Of a stretch of DNA of 64,000 nt, positions 45,090-54,217 are shown piece by piece. Below the pieces are notes generated by a model. It did no database searches. It worked only from the letters and a program-made list of their open reading frames with translations, and was not told the DNA's origin. How positions within the stretch are numbered: position 1 is the first letter of the stretch; each line of letters starts with the position of its first letter. The position numbers and the translations under genes were made by a program. This stretch comes from Agaribacillus aureus (GTDB lineage Bacteria > Bacteroidota > Bacteroidia > Cytophagales > Cyclobacteriaceae): contig JAUJEB010000004.1 in assembly GCA_030442055.1 (NCBI GenBank), forward strand, positions 834,716-898,715. The letters are read 5' to 3'.

Positions 45090-48000
45090 TCAATACGAAA
45101 TACGAAGTTGGGCTTCCTTGTTTACCTTTTTTTCAGGGGATTGGATCCTGTCAAAAAGGTGTGCCGGAATTTCCTTTATGAAGCTAGAGGGAGCCATAGA
45201 CTTGGTTTCACCATATAGCTTGCGATTGGCAACGTGACAAATCTGTAATTCCTCCTTTGCCCGGGTAATCGCCACATAAAATAGTCGCCTCTCCTCCTCC
45301 GGATCAGCGCCTTCTCTTTGCAATGGGGTGATGCCTTCTTCTGCCCCAACAATGAATACCACTGGAAATTCCAGGCCTTTGGCTGCATGAAATGTAAGCA
45401 AATGAACACCTTCAGTAGACAAACGCCCGACATCTGTGTATGGGTTCAGGATCATCTTATCCAAAAAATTCTGTACATCGGCCTGACACTCGGCTGCTAA
45501 ATTCAGGATGGCCTCTTTTTTCAACAGTTCGGCATCATTTAACTTGCTATCGGGAAGATATTGCTCAAAAATGAGACGAACGGCACCTGCTACACCATTG
45601 GGTTGAAAAGCATCCGGCAACGACCGAAAAAATTCCTGCCATTGCCTCCAATCCTGGTGTAAGCTTGCCTTAAAGATGGAAGAAGATTGCTCAACCCAAT
45701 TGTGACCTGATTCATGTAAGACGTTTAACAGGGCTTTGACATCTTTCTTACCCCAGCCGAAACCGTTGGTTAATACACCATTTAGCGCCACCAGATCATG
45801 GGTATTGAGATAGAGCCGCAAGATATCGGCAATAAGCGTAAATGGTGGATCTGACAAAAAAGATGTATTATCTCCAAAATGGGCAGGAATACCACTTTTT
45901 CTAAGTTCTTTGAGAATTTCGTTCCCCACCACTTTTGTTCGAAACAGCATGGCTATATCTGAAAAAGCATAGGCCCCGTGTTCCGCCGGCGTGCCAATGG
46001 TAAGGTTTTCTGTTCCCCCAACATATTTCTCAATTTCCTTCACCAAATATTTGGCTTCTTTGGCAGTATCACCGGCGCGGCATAATTTTATCTTTTTCCC
46101 CATTGCCTTATGTGCCTTTAATTTTAGGCCACTTTTCAAACTATTATTTTGGATAAGGTTTGTACCGGCTTCAACTATATTTCCCGCAGAACGATAGTTA
46201 TGGAACAGTGTTATTTCCCGCGCTGCGAAGGCTTCCTTAAATTTGAAAAACAGCTTCAAATCGGATCCCCTGAAGCCATAAATCGACTGGTCCGGATCGC
46301 CAATGGCCAGCAGGCTTTTTTCTTTGCCCAATTGCCGAATGAATTCATTTTGTAAAGCGTTTATATCCTGAAATTCATCAATAGCCATTGCCTTATAACG
46401 ACTTCGAGCATATTCCAGCCACTTTGGTTCCTTCTTCCATAGCTGTAGCAAGTGCGCCATGATATCCGAAAGATCAATAGCGCCCCGTTTGTGGACATAC
46501 ATACGATATTTTGAAGCATATTCAGCGATATTCTCAAACCCCGACTCTTCGCCAAGCTCAAAGTAACGAACCAACGCCTGGTTAAGTTTTTTGATTTGGG
46601 TAGCAGTTAACTGAGGAAATAAGATGTCCAATACCAGCTGCCTGCTGTCGTTACTATAAACCGTATTCAGGTTTGGATATTTCTCTTGTAAAAGCTGATA
46701 GGCAGTGGCATGAAAAGTGCCGATGGTAATCCCTCTGGTTTTGTCTCCCAAAAGCGTGATCAACCTTTCTTTCATTTCATCTGCTGCCTTATTGGTAAAG
46801 GTCAATGCCATAATTTCGCCCGAATCCCCCCCTTTCTCATTGATCTGGCTGGCAATCCAGTGGATGAGTGTGCTGGTTTTGCCTGTTCCCGGTCCGGCTT
46901 TCACGAGTACGGCTCCGGAAGTACTTTCCCTGACTGAAAGCTGTTCATCGTTGAGCAAAGTGGGTGACGGAAGTGCGTCAGTTTCTTTTTCATGGTCTGA
47001 TAAGTTGGAGGGTTTTACCTCTCTTTGTGCCATGGGCTTTATGGCCGCTGAACCAAAAAAGTTAAGCTGTCCCTGGAGTTTTTCGATTTCTCCTTCATTA
47101 AAGACGCGAATAACGCCATAAACACCATCATAACCCGATACAGCTTTTACTTCCTGTTGACGCATCCGCCTGATGGCTTCCGCTATAACCGGTCCTCCAT
47201 ATCGCTCAATATCTTCAACAGGTACTTGTTTCAACAAAGTAAATTCATTACCAAAAGTAGATATGGCCTTATGAAAGGCTTTCAGTACTGTTTTGCTGGA
47301 GGGGCCAACATTTTCTATCTCTCCCAGTATTTCCGGCAGGGGAATGATGTAATCAAAGTCGGCAGCTCCTTCAGGTTTTTGAGGTAATGTCCGGTCTGCC
47401 AGTTTTTCTACCCGGTGCAAGACACCTACCGTTAATGGGCGGTTGCATTTGGGACAAAGGCCTTTATATTGTGAGGTGGCTTCCGGCTCCAGCACAATAC
47501 CACAGTTTCTATGGCCATCCAAATGATACTTCCCCTCCTCCGGAAAGAACTCATAAGTTCCTAAAAAACCCTGCTTTGTTTTGATAGCATTAAACATGGC
47601 TTCATAACTCAGCTCAGTGTCAAACAAATTGGCCTCCCTGCCAAGCTTCTGGGGAGAATGTGCGTCTGAATTGGAAACGAGGGTATAACGGTCAAGATCG
47701 CTCCATTTCCAATTCATGGCCGGATCTGAGGAAAGACCTGTTTCCAACGCAAAAATGTGATCGGTAAGGTCCCGGAAACACTCCCCAACACTATCATAGC
47801 CCCCTTTGGATCCCAGCGTGGAAAACCAGGGAGTCCAAACATGGGCGGGAATCAAATGCATTTTTTCTGACGTTTCCAGCGCAATATGCAATAAATCATG
47901 GGAAGGGAGCCCCAGAATAGGGCGTCCATCGGCTTCCAGGTTTCCGATGCCCGACAGCTTGGCATTCAGGCGTGCCACCGTTTCCAGATCGGGCGCATAC

Positions 48001-48329
48001 AATAAGTTATGATTCTTGCGGACCTTATCTCCGTATTTATAAATGGAACTAATTTCAGTAGTCAGGCAAAAGCGAACATCAGTTTCCGCCACTTTTAAAC
48101 CCGGTATGGCCGGCGTCTTCGGTGGATTTTTTAACTTAAAAAACCCGCTGCCATCCGGCACTAACTTATCTTTTAGTTCCTGGAACCATTGCGGATGCGT
48201 AAAATCCCCTGTACCCACCACATTGATCCCCTTGATCTTTGCCCATTGATAAAGCGATTCCAAATTAAGGTCTTTGCTGGTAGCTCTGGAATAATGAGAG
48301 TGAACGTGCAGGTCAGCGATATAAAACAT
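45090..48329 (-). CDS. EndoQ-like PHP nuclease fused to UvrD/PcrA-type helicase
   Basis: A 1079-residue two-part protein. Residues 1 to about 425 match the EndoQ/TIGR00375 type: PHP metal motif DLHVHSHYS, GTGDFTHPQW, SNSDAHSP, a zinc site around Cys276, Cys292 and Cys295 (LCPKCNRPLTVGV), HRVEKLADR, and IRRMRQQEVKAVSGYDGVYG. EndoQ nicks DNA next to deaminated bases and abasic sites. From about 458 an SF1 helicase follows: Q-motif LNDEQ, Walker A GPGTGKTS (about 479-486), AIDEFQDIN, GDPDQSIYGFRGS, LLTFHAAKGLEFPVVF and VAITRAKEEL. One chain could thus nick at a lesion and unwind from the nick. Confidence 0.9.
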   Translation of the reverse strand: MFYIADLHVHSHYSRATSKDLNLESLYQWAKIKGINVVGTGDFTHPQWFQELKDKLVPDGSGFFKLKNPPKTPAIPGLKVAETDVRFCLTTEISSIYKYGDKVRKNHNLLYAPDLETVARLNAKLSGIGNLEADGRPILGLPSHDLLHIALETSEKMHLIPAHVWTPWFSTLGSKGGYDSVGECFRDLTDHIFALETGLSSDPAMNWKWSDLDRYTLVSNSDAHSPQKLGREANLFDTELSYEAMFNAIKTKQGFLGTYEFFPEEGKYHLDGHRNCGIVLEPEATSQYKGLCPKCNRPLTVGVLHRVEKLADRTLPQKPEGAADFDYIIPLPEILGEIENVGPSSKTVLKAFHKAISTFGNEFTLLKQVPVEDIERYGGPVIAEAIRRMRQQEVKAVSGYDGVYGVIRVFNEGEIEKLQGQLNFFGSAAIKPMAQREVKPSNLSDHEKETDALPSPTLLNDEQLSVRESTSGAVLVKAGPGTGKTSTLIHWIASQINEKGGDSGEIMALTFTNKAADEMKERLITLLGDKTRGITIGTFHATAYQLLQEKYPNLNTVYSNDSRQLVLDILFPQLTATQIKKLNQALVRYFELGEESGFENIAEYASKYRMYVHKRGAIDLSDIMAHLLQLWKKEPKWLEYARSRYKAMAIDEFQDINALQNEFIRQLGKEKSLLAIGDPDQSIYGFRGSDLKLFFKFKEAFAAREITLFHNYRSAGNIVEAGTNLIQNNSLKSGLKLKAHKAMGKKIKLCRAGDTAKEAKYLVKEIEKYVGGTENLTIGTPAEHGAYAFSDIAMLFRTKVVGNEILKELRKSGIPAHFGDNTSFLSDPPFTLIADILRLYLNTHDLVALNGVLTNGFGWGKKDVKALLNVLHESGHNWVEQSSSIFKASLHQDWRQWQEFFRSLPDAFQPNGVAGAVRLIFEQYLPDSKLNDAELLKKEAILNLAAECQADVQNFLDKMILNPYTDVGRLSTEGVHLLTFHAAKGLEFPVVFIVGAEEGITPLQREGADPEEERRLFYVAITRAKEELQICHVANRKLYGETKSMAPSSFIKEIPAHLFDRIQSPEKKVNKEAQLRISY

Positions 48330-48592
48330 GGTGGTAATTGGTTGGATACTGTTAAATTTTTTCCCACCGACAATATAATTAATACCAGCTGAAACATCTA
48401 CTTTGACGCATCATTCTTTTGTGAGATGACCGGGGTTGTAAAACAAAACCCTGTAGCAGTACCCCCATCCAACTTTCCAAAATGCTATTTTATCAACATG
48501 GCAAGATAATTCTGAAAAACCTACAGTTTTTGTAACTAAACCCCGCTTTGATCATCTAATCAATAGTATTAAGCTAACTAAAAAATAAGACT

Positions 48593-49141
48593 ATGAAGAT
48601 GATCAAGCTATTTGTAAAAGTAAACCTCCTGCTATTAGCCATTATGTTAATGCAGGCGCTGCCGATTTTGGCACAAGAAAACCCTACACTTTCAGATCCG
48701 GAAGTTGCTCATGTGGCGGTGGTAGCCAACCAGATAGACATAAGTTATGCGGAGATTGCGAAGAAAAGGTCAAAAAATAAAGCAGTTTTAAAATTTGCCG
48801 AAACCATGGCCAACGACCATAACGCCGTCATAGATCAGGCCGCAGCACTTGCCGAAAAACTGGGTGTGACTCCTAAAGACAATGCCGTTAGCCAACAGTT
48901 ATTGGCCGACGCTGAGAAGACCAGGAAGACGCTTGAGGCCAGTTCACGTAAAGCATTTGATAAGACCTATATCGATAATGAGGTAGCTTATCACAAGGCA
49001 GTGATTGCGGCGGTAAAAGGGCTTTTGATACCAGAAACGGAAAATGCGGAATTAAAGGAATTATTACAAAATGTTATGCCAGCGCTTGAGACCCATCTAA
49101 AACACGCTGAAAAAGTACAAAAAGAATTTGAAGGCAAGTGA
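48593..49141 (+). CDS. DUF4142 exported protein
   Basis: A 182-residue exported protein with a Sec signal (LLLLAIMLMQALPILAQ) and a helical DUF4142 domain of ferritin-like appearance (VAVVANQIDISYAEIAKKRS, FAETMANDHNAVIDQAAALAEKLGV, DNEVAYHKAVIAAVKGLL, METHLKHAEK-like end). Its stop codon overlaps the GTG start of the cupredoxin gene by four bases (GTGA), so the two are translationally coupled. The family is widespread and of unknown function; a stress or metal role with the copper protein is only a guess. Confidence 0.88.
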   Translation: MKMIKLFVKVNLLLLAIMLMQALPILAQENPTLSDPEVAHVAVVANQIDISYAEIAKKRSKNKAVLKFAETMANDHNAVIDQAAALAEKLGVTPKDNAVSQQLLADAEKTRKTLEASSRKAFDKTYIDNEVAYHKAVIAAVKGLLIPETENAELKELLQNVMPALETHLKHAEKVQKEFEGK

Positions 49142-49494
49142 GGAGCTGGGCTTTGATATTTTGTATACTAATGCTAAGTGCCGGATGCTCACCTTCTCCG
49201 GGCTACGGCCGGAACGGTAACAACATATCGGCAAACCCCGCTCCACAACTTCATATTATTGAAATCAGGCAAATGAAATTTTTTCCGGATTCCCTGGCGG
49301 TCAATAAGGGGGATACCGTGCGGTTTGTCAACAAGGATTTAGTAGTACACGATGTAACCGAAGAATTGAAGCAGACCTGGACCTCCTCGCCGTTATCGAC
49401 GGGGAAGTCCTGGGACCTGGTCATCACCCAAAACGTAGCCTATTTTTGTAGTCTTCACGTGGTGATGAAAGGGAAGATTGTGGTTAAACGGTAA
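49138..49494 (+). CDS. Cupredoxin-like copper lipoprotein
   Basis: A 118-residue lipoprotein (lipobox LSAGC, Cys17) with a single plastocyanin/azurin-like domain. The type 1 copper ligands are in place: His71 (LVVHDVTE), then Cys104, His107 and Met110 in FCSLHVVMKG. It should carry electrons in the periplasm or at the outer surface. The GTG start is fixed by the four-base overlap with the preceding DUF4142 gene and by the complete signal peptide that follows. Confidence 0.87.
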   Translation: MRSWALIFCILMLSAGCSPSPGYGRNGNNISANPAPQLHIIEIRQMKFFPDSLAVNKGDTVRFVNKDLVVHDVTEELKQTWTSSPLSTGKSWDLVITQNVAYFCSLHVVMKGKIVVKR

Positions 49495-49952
49495 TAGAAA
49501 TTGCTGGAAAATTTTTTGACAGGACAAATTTCTTTCAAGAACTTTCACAGCCAATTTAAAAATGCCTTGTATTTTTAATGCCAAATTTCCAATAAACATT
49601 AATTAAATTAAATATTAATGTTTACTAAAACATCATGTAGATAACATCGACATATTTACAATAGATAGCATGTCAGGAATTTTGACCGTCAGAAGCCCGC
49701 TGGTCATTAACCCCGATCAGGCTACTATTGCACGGATTTTAAAACCGGCCTTACTTTTATATACCAATGCTAGTCTGTATTTTAAAAACAATTATGTTTT
49801 AAATAAAAAATATTGTTCTAACTTTTATCGTGTCATTAAAAAAGGAGAGCAAAAACCCTCCTTCATTGAACTATTTAATTAACTATATGCAATTCATTTT
49901 AGCTACTTCAAACTACACTTTCAAAATTAACAGCAAGATCAAACCTGGCAAC
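49495..49952. other. Intergenic region at the edge of the AT-rich island
   Basis: A 458-base region between a forward and a reverse gene. A 70-codon open frame (49670-49882, forward) shows no recognisable domain, signal or upstream ribosome site and is not called. Base composition drops to AT-rich here and stays so to about 61.7 kb. Confidence 0.5.
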
Positions 49953-50267
49953 CTATTCAATTAATTGAAGGCGTCCTTTCCCCTTCATTGTTCTTATACT
50001 GATATCAGCAATACACCTTACTTTATCGTAATTTAATGTGAGAACTCCCTCAAAATGGACCTTTCCGGTTCTTTTCTCAAAATTGGCTTTACCAAAATCA
50101 CATTTCGCCTTGTCCAACCTGACTCCTAATTCCGTTCCAGTCTCTTCAAATAGAATATGAACATAATTTAAATCTATTCGTCTTTGTAAGGCTTCTACGG
50201 ATTTGTCAGGTTTATTTGCCTGAACAGAATACTCTTTTTCCGATAATCTTTTAACTAGTTCGTTCAT
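49953..50267 (-). CDS. Uncharacterised small protein, copy 1
   Basis: A 104-residue protein I do not recognise. It starts MNELVKRLSEKE, then a charged N-terminal helix, followed by a mostly beta region (RIDLNYVHILFEETGTELG, GKVHFEGVLTLNYDKV, ADISIRTMKGKGRLQLIE). No signal peptide or membrane helix. A close paralogue (about 84 percent identical by my count over 104 positions) lies at 58685-59044 in the same orientation. Purifying-type differences (mostly K/R, I/L/V exchanges) indicate both are real genes. The pair brackets the sulfotransferase/glycosyltransferase block. Confidence 0.75.
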   Translation of the reverse strand: MNELVKRLSEKEYSVQANKPDKSVEALQRRIDLNYVHILFEETGTELGVRLDKAKCDFGKANFEKRTGKVHFEGVLTLNYDKVRCIADISIRTMKGKGRLQLIE

Positions 50268-50348
50268 GATACGATTGGGTTTCTATTTTATTAAACTATT
50301 TTCTAAAATATTGACTGTCTGAAAATTTGATTTGACGCTGGTATGACG

Positions 50349-51212
50349 TCACCAGTCCTCATGGCTGTAAAAAGTATGTGAATACTCTTCAGTTTGAGAT
50401 CTAATTTTAAGTATTTCATCGTCTGTTAATCGAGACCTCCATGAAAAAATATTTTTTTTGCTATTCCGCTTTAGTTCTGATATTTCTTTACCTTGGGTAT
50501 AGATTAAAATCTCATTTTTAATCTCTTCTGAATAGTCAATTTGCAGGGATTTATATAGTTTCCCAAACACTTCAATAGGATTTAAGGATAAATCTTCATG
50601 TCTTATAAAATGCCAGTTATTAAATCTATTTTGATAATGTCTTATCCGGTAATGAATTAAATTCCAAAGAAGTATTCCATGTTCAATTATATCATTCTCC
50701 TTTTTTACCAAAGTTCTAATTTCCTTTTCAAAAGGGAACAGTACCTGGCTCATTAATGTCTCTTGATTAAGAAAGTGGTTAAAATCATGAAACCATTTCA
50801 TAACTTTCAGACTTCCAACAAACGCCGCAGGATGTCTTATCAACACAACAACGTCCATATCTAATTTTTTAGCAATCCAATCTGCCGAAAAAATTGCATT
50901 AGGATCTTTTACAAGAAATCGTAGAAACGATCTATCGTTTGCGGTTATATTGGTAAGCCCAGTACCAGGTATTCTTATGGGAAAGCCAATAATTCCTTTT
51001 AGATAATTCAAGAATCTATTTTGGCGAACTTTATTATCGGATTCTGTCACATATTCGAACCAATATTTTACTGGCACAAACTCTGATCTGTGATTTAAAT
51101 TAAACGGTTCGTGGACATATTTAATTTTTTTTGAAATTGAGAGCATTCTTCCTGTCCAGGTAGAGCCGGATCTGTGAGAACCTGTGACTAATATTGACTT
51201 CTTTTTTAACAT
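50349..51212 (-). CDS. PAPS-dependent sulfotransferase
   Basis: Cytoplasmic sulfotransferase of 287 residues. The 5'-phosphosulfate loop GSHRSGSTW lies at residues 11-19 and the 3'-phosphate motif is VVVLIRHPAAFVGSLK. The C-terminal region has NWHFIRHEDLSLNP, typical of the family. It should transfer sulfate from PAPS to a glycan or other hydroxyl acceptor. It is AT-rich and lies in a block of glycan-modifying genes; the acceptor is unknown. Confidence 0.85.
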   Translation of the reverse strand: MLKKKSILVTGSHRSGSTWTGRMLSISKKIKYVHEPFNLNHRSEFVPVKYWFEYVTESDNKVRQNRFLNYLKGIIGFPIRIPGTGLTNITANDRSFLRFLVKDPNAIFSADWIAKKLDMDVVVLIRHPAAFVGSLKVMKWFHDFNHFLNQETLMSQVLFPFEKEIRTLVKKENDIIEHGILLWNLIHYRIRHYQNRFNNWHFIRHEDLSLNPIEVFGKLYKSLQIDYSEEIKNEILIYTQGKEISELKRNSKKNIFSWRSRLTDDEILKIRSQTEEYSHTFYSHEDW

Positions 51213-51446
51213 TTTTCATTTGATTAATTAAAAATTATACCACCAAACAAAGAGCTCTTGTTGGACATTGAGGTTTTTCATTTTTCTACAGAGAATTTAT
51301 ACTTCCACAATAACCATCTTCTTCAGTATTTTACATCATAATATTTTTTCTTCCCAAATATTCTAAGGTAGGCCATCTAGATATTCTTATTCCATTAACT
51401 CATAATTGAATCTTTCCAAAAGAAATCAAAGTGTCCGACAACCGCG

Positions 51447-52463
51447 TCAATTAGGTAAAACGGATTTATCACGGTATTGATCAGTGTAAGAAATCACTTG
51501 ATCCAGAATCCAAAAGTAAGTTTTTTCCAAGCCTTCCATCAAGCTATATTTTGGTTTCCAATGGAGTGCAGCATTTACAAGGGTATTGTCAGAGTTTCTA
51601 CCTCTCACACCTATTGGTCCGGGTATGTTATTTATTTCCAAATCTTTTTCGGCAATATTCATTATCATTAATGCCAAATTGTTAATGGAAATCATTTCCT
51701 CAGATCCTATGTTAACAGGTCCGGAGAAGTCTGAATCCATTAAAATCCGCACGCAATCAACACAGTCGTCAACATAAAGAAAGGATCTTGTCTGTTTGCC
51801 ATCTCCCCAAATGTCAATTTTTTCACCATATTTTAATTCCGCTACTTTTCTACATATTGCTGCGGGGGCTTTTTCTCTCCCTCCGATCCACGTTCCCTCT
51901 TCGCCAAAAATGTTATGAAATCTGGCGATTTTGACATCTAAACCATAATTTCTATGGTAAGCCAAATAAAGCCTTTCACTAAATAATTTTTCCCATCCAT
52001 ATTCGCTATCAGGAGCAGCCGGGTAGGCAGATTCTTCTGAACACTTCGGGTTATTGGGATCCATCTGATTGTATTCAGGGTAAATGCACGCCGAAGATGA
52101 GTAAAAAATCTTTTTCACATTGGCTAACCGGGATGCTTCCAAAATATTTAAATTAATGGTTACGGAATTGTGCATTACTACAGCATCATGATCGCCGGTA
52201 AATATATAACCAGCCCCACCCATATCGGCAGCCAATTGATAAATTTGATCTATTCCATCCACTACTCGATTGCAAATAAGACGGTCTGTCAGATCTCCAA
52301 CTATAAATTCATCTGCAGGTGATTTTGAAAATTCGTGCTCCTTTAAATCACAAACACGTACCCAATACCCTTCTGATTTTAATCTTTTAACAAGGTGTCC
52401 GCCGATAAATCCACCTCCCCCGCATACGAGAATTTTATTGTTTAAATCATTTTCTTTTGACAT
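51447..52463 (-). CDS. GDP-mannose 3,5-epimerase-like NAD-dependent epimerase
   Basis: An extended SDR of 338 residues whose motifs match plant GDP-mannose 3,5-epimerase closely: GGGGFIGGHL, QLAADMGGAGYIF, SSSACIYPE with the catalytic Cys126, YGWEK (Tyr155, Lys159), RFHNIFGEEGTW, GGREKAPAA with Lys198, GDGKQTRSF, and GVRGRNSDN followed by TYFWI near the end. The plant enzyme turns GDP-mannose into GDP-L-galactose and GDP-L-gulose, so an L-galactose-containing glycan may be built here. It lies between two sulfotransferase genes. Confidence 0.88.
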   Translation of the reverse strand: MSKENDLNNKILVCGGGGFIGGHLVKRLKSEGYWVRVCDLKEHEFSKSPADEFIVGDLTDRLICNRVVDGIDQIYQLAADMGGAGYIFTGDHDAVVMHNSVTINLNILEASRLANVKKIFYSSSACIYPEYNQMDPNNPKCSEESAYPAAPDSEYGWEKLFSERLYLAYHRNYGLDVKIARFHNIFGEEGTWIGGREKAPAAICRKVAELKYGEKIDIWGDGKQTRSFLYVDDCVDCVRILMDSDFSGPVNIGSEEMISINNLALMIMNIAEKDLEINNIPGPIGVRGRNSDNTLVNAALHWKPKYSLMEGLEKTYFWILDQVISYTDQYRDKSVLPN

Positions 52464-52969
52464 GAGAGTAATACTAAATTAAGTTGGTAAAGTAAATTGT
52501 AATGAATTTTTCACGGTTTGATATTAAAGCCTGGAAAAAGTACTCTTTTGCCATTAACACATAGTCGGCACTTTTATCAACAATCCACTTTGCCATGGAC
52601 TTTCGTCTATAGTATTAATGGTCACTATGCAGCCTATGATAGGAACAAACTCCAAAAACCCGGGAATCCCTGTGATTTTATTGCGCATGGTATTAACGAC
52701 CTTTTGCTTGAGAAACAGGCTGTTTTTACAAGCAAATGCAGTTGCGGTAGGTAAGTCAGCTTTATAGGCACTTTTATCAGCTTCACTTCCTCAAATACTT
52801 TAAAATTGACAAAACCATATCAACTTATAAGTTTTAACATGAATCTGGAAAATATAAAACTGCCTGAATCTGTACGGTTTCTTCCGTTTTAAAGTAATTC
52901 AAGGGCATTAAAAGTTATCATTGTTTAAACCCGATATAATTATCCAACGTTTCATAAAGATTTGTAATG
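52464..52969. other. Intergenic region with a 13-bp direct repeat
   Basis: 506 bases without a convincing gene. GGCACTTTTATCA occurs at 52567-52579 and again at 52767-52779, exactly 200 bases apart. A 78-codon open frame (52518-52754) overlaps the first copy but has no recognisable domain and is not called. The region may be remains of a lost gene or insertion. Confidence 0.5.
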
Positions 52970-53890
52970 TCAATCATCGATTAGAGAATTAATGATTTCT
53001 TTTAAATTTATACGTTGTTTCCAAGTGTAAGGGTAGTTAATTTTTTCATTCATAAACATATAGGCTAGATTATCAATCAACTCGGCGTATTTAGCAATCA
53101 ATTTCGCTTCTATATTTTTAGGGATTTCCATGCTCACACCTTTATTCGGAATCTTATTAATTGGCATCTTGGTAAAAGCCTCCACATTAAGAAAGTTCAA
53201 AATCTTATTCATAAATTTAAGTGGTTCATCCCGTAGTTCATCGTAAAAACCGATAAACAATTGTTTCTTCGGAAAGTACGTTAAATAGTTTTCAATTGTC
53301 TTAATATATTCACTTCGCAGATTTTCCCCTTCCAAAAAATTTAGAAACTCTCTCTCTCCTACCTCGCCTACTTTTTTTCCCCGCATGCGCAATAATTTCA
53401 TTTTTGCCTCTGACCACTCTCTTTCAACGGGGTTTCGAAGGATAAATATAATCTTTAGTTTTGGAAAAACTTCATGCATTCGCCGTATAGTTTTTTTTGT
53501 CAGTATACAATAATCCGGCGTTATTTCACCCACAATCTTAGCATCACCCCGTAGTTCCGAGAGTAACTTTTTGTACTTCACCGTATCCTTAAGGCATCTT
53601 TTGACAAATAAATATTTTAACAACCAAATACCTAATTTAACCTCTTTGAATAAAAATATATTCAGTAACGCCAATTTAACATTATACCTCCACCTATTAT
53701 CGAACCAGTTATCAGCAAATAGTCTATCTACTACCTTTCCCCTTTTGTCTTCAATTTCATCAAAAAAATGTAATTCTTTGATGGGAGGGACCTTAACCGA
53801 GGCATGCCTGACAAGACATTCGTGCAGCCAAGTGGAGCCACCCTTTTGAGCTCCTATACATAGAAAGAACTCGCTATTATCCATTTTCAT
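52970..53890 (-). CDS. Sulfotransferase family protein (second)
   Basis: A 306-residue sulfotransferase of the heparan-sulfate-transferase-like kind. The 5'-phosphosulfate loop is CIGAQKGGSTWL; the 3'-phosphate motif is IIFILRNPVEREWSEAKMKL; KELHFFDE and KIVGEITPDYCI are typical acceptor-side segments. It differs in type from the sulfotransferase at 50349, so two different sulfations are likely. AT-rich like its neighbours. Confidence 0.87.
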   Translation of the reverse strand: MKMDNSEFFLCIGAQKGGSTWLHECLVRHASVKVPPIKELHFFDEIEDKRGKVVDRLFADNWFDNRWRYNVKLALLNIFLFKEVKLGIWLLKYLFVKRCLKDTVKYKKLLSELRGDAKIVGEITPDYCILTKKTIRRMHEVFPKLKIIFILRNPVEREWSEAKMKLLRMRGKKVGEVGEREFLNFLEGENLRSEYIKTIENYLTYFPKKQLFIGFYDELRDEPLKFMNKILNFLNVEAFTKMPINKIPNKGVSMEIPKNIEAKLIAKYAELIDNLAYMFMNEKINYPYTWKQRINLKEIINSLIDD

Positions 53891-54056
53891 TTTGACATTT
53901 AATATTAATTCAAGCTAAGAACGAAGTTTTTTTCTTAAGGGTCTTCTTCCTTTTTCTACTGAAGGTGAAGGTAAGTAGTAGATAATATTAAATTAAAGCA
54001 GCGTAAAATTCAGCTGTTTTTCCGACTACTTTTTTTAAAATAGTCTATCAAGTATT

Positions 54057-54093
54057 TCTAAGCTGTCTTAGATCAAAATCAAGACAGCTTAGA
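54057..54093. repeat. Perfect 13-bp inverted repeat
   Basis: TCTAAGCTGTCTT (54057-54069) and AAGACAGCTTAGA (54081-54093) with an 11-base loop. It lies downstream of the glycosyltransferase gene and upstream of the sulfotransferase gene, both on the minus strand. It may be a terminator, though a T tract does not follow directly, or a protein-binding site. Confidence 0.55.
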
Positions 54094-54176
54094 TGAAGAC
54101 AGGCTATAGAACTATCAATTGATACCCTTTCATACTATAATGGGATTTTGTTGACTTTTTTTACGTTTTCGAGAGA

Positions 54177-54197
54177 ACTTATCACAGGTTGATAAGT
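54177..54197. repeat. 8-bp inverted repeat downstream of the glycosyltransferase
   Basis: ACTTATCA and TGATAAGT with a 5-base loop, 20 bases beyond the stop codon of the GT2 gene. It may contribute to transcription termination. Confidence 0.35.
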
Positions 54198-54217
54198 GGT
54201 TCATCCACATGTTTTTA

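Larger units (their letters stand above)
53891..54217. other. Intergenic region with two hairpins
   Basis: 327 bases between two minus-strand genes. It contains the two inverted repeats listed separately; no gene was seen. Confidence 0.5.

Noticed and set aside
49670..49882. 70-codon open frame on the plus strand
   Set aside because: No domain, signal, ribosome site or paralogue; likely chance in AT-rich DNA.
52518..52754. 78-codon open frame on the plus strand
   Set aside because: No recognisable similarity, opposite to the surrounding genes, and overlapping a direct repeat; at best a remnant.
50349..53890. Two sulfotransferases as duplicated copies of one gene
   Set aside because: Their PAPS loops and acceptor segments differ in type (GSHRSGSTW against GAQKGGSTW) and the rest does not align well.
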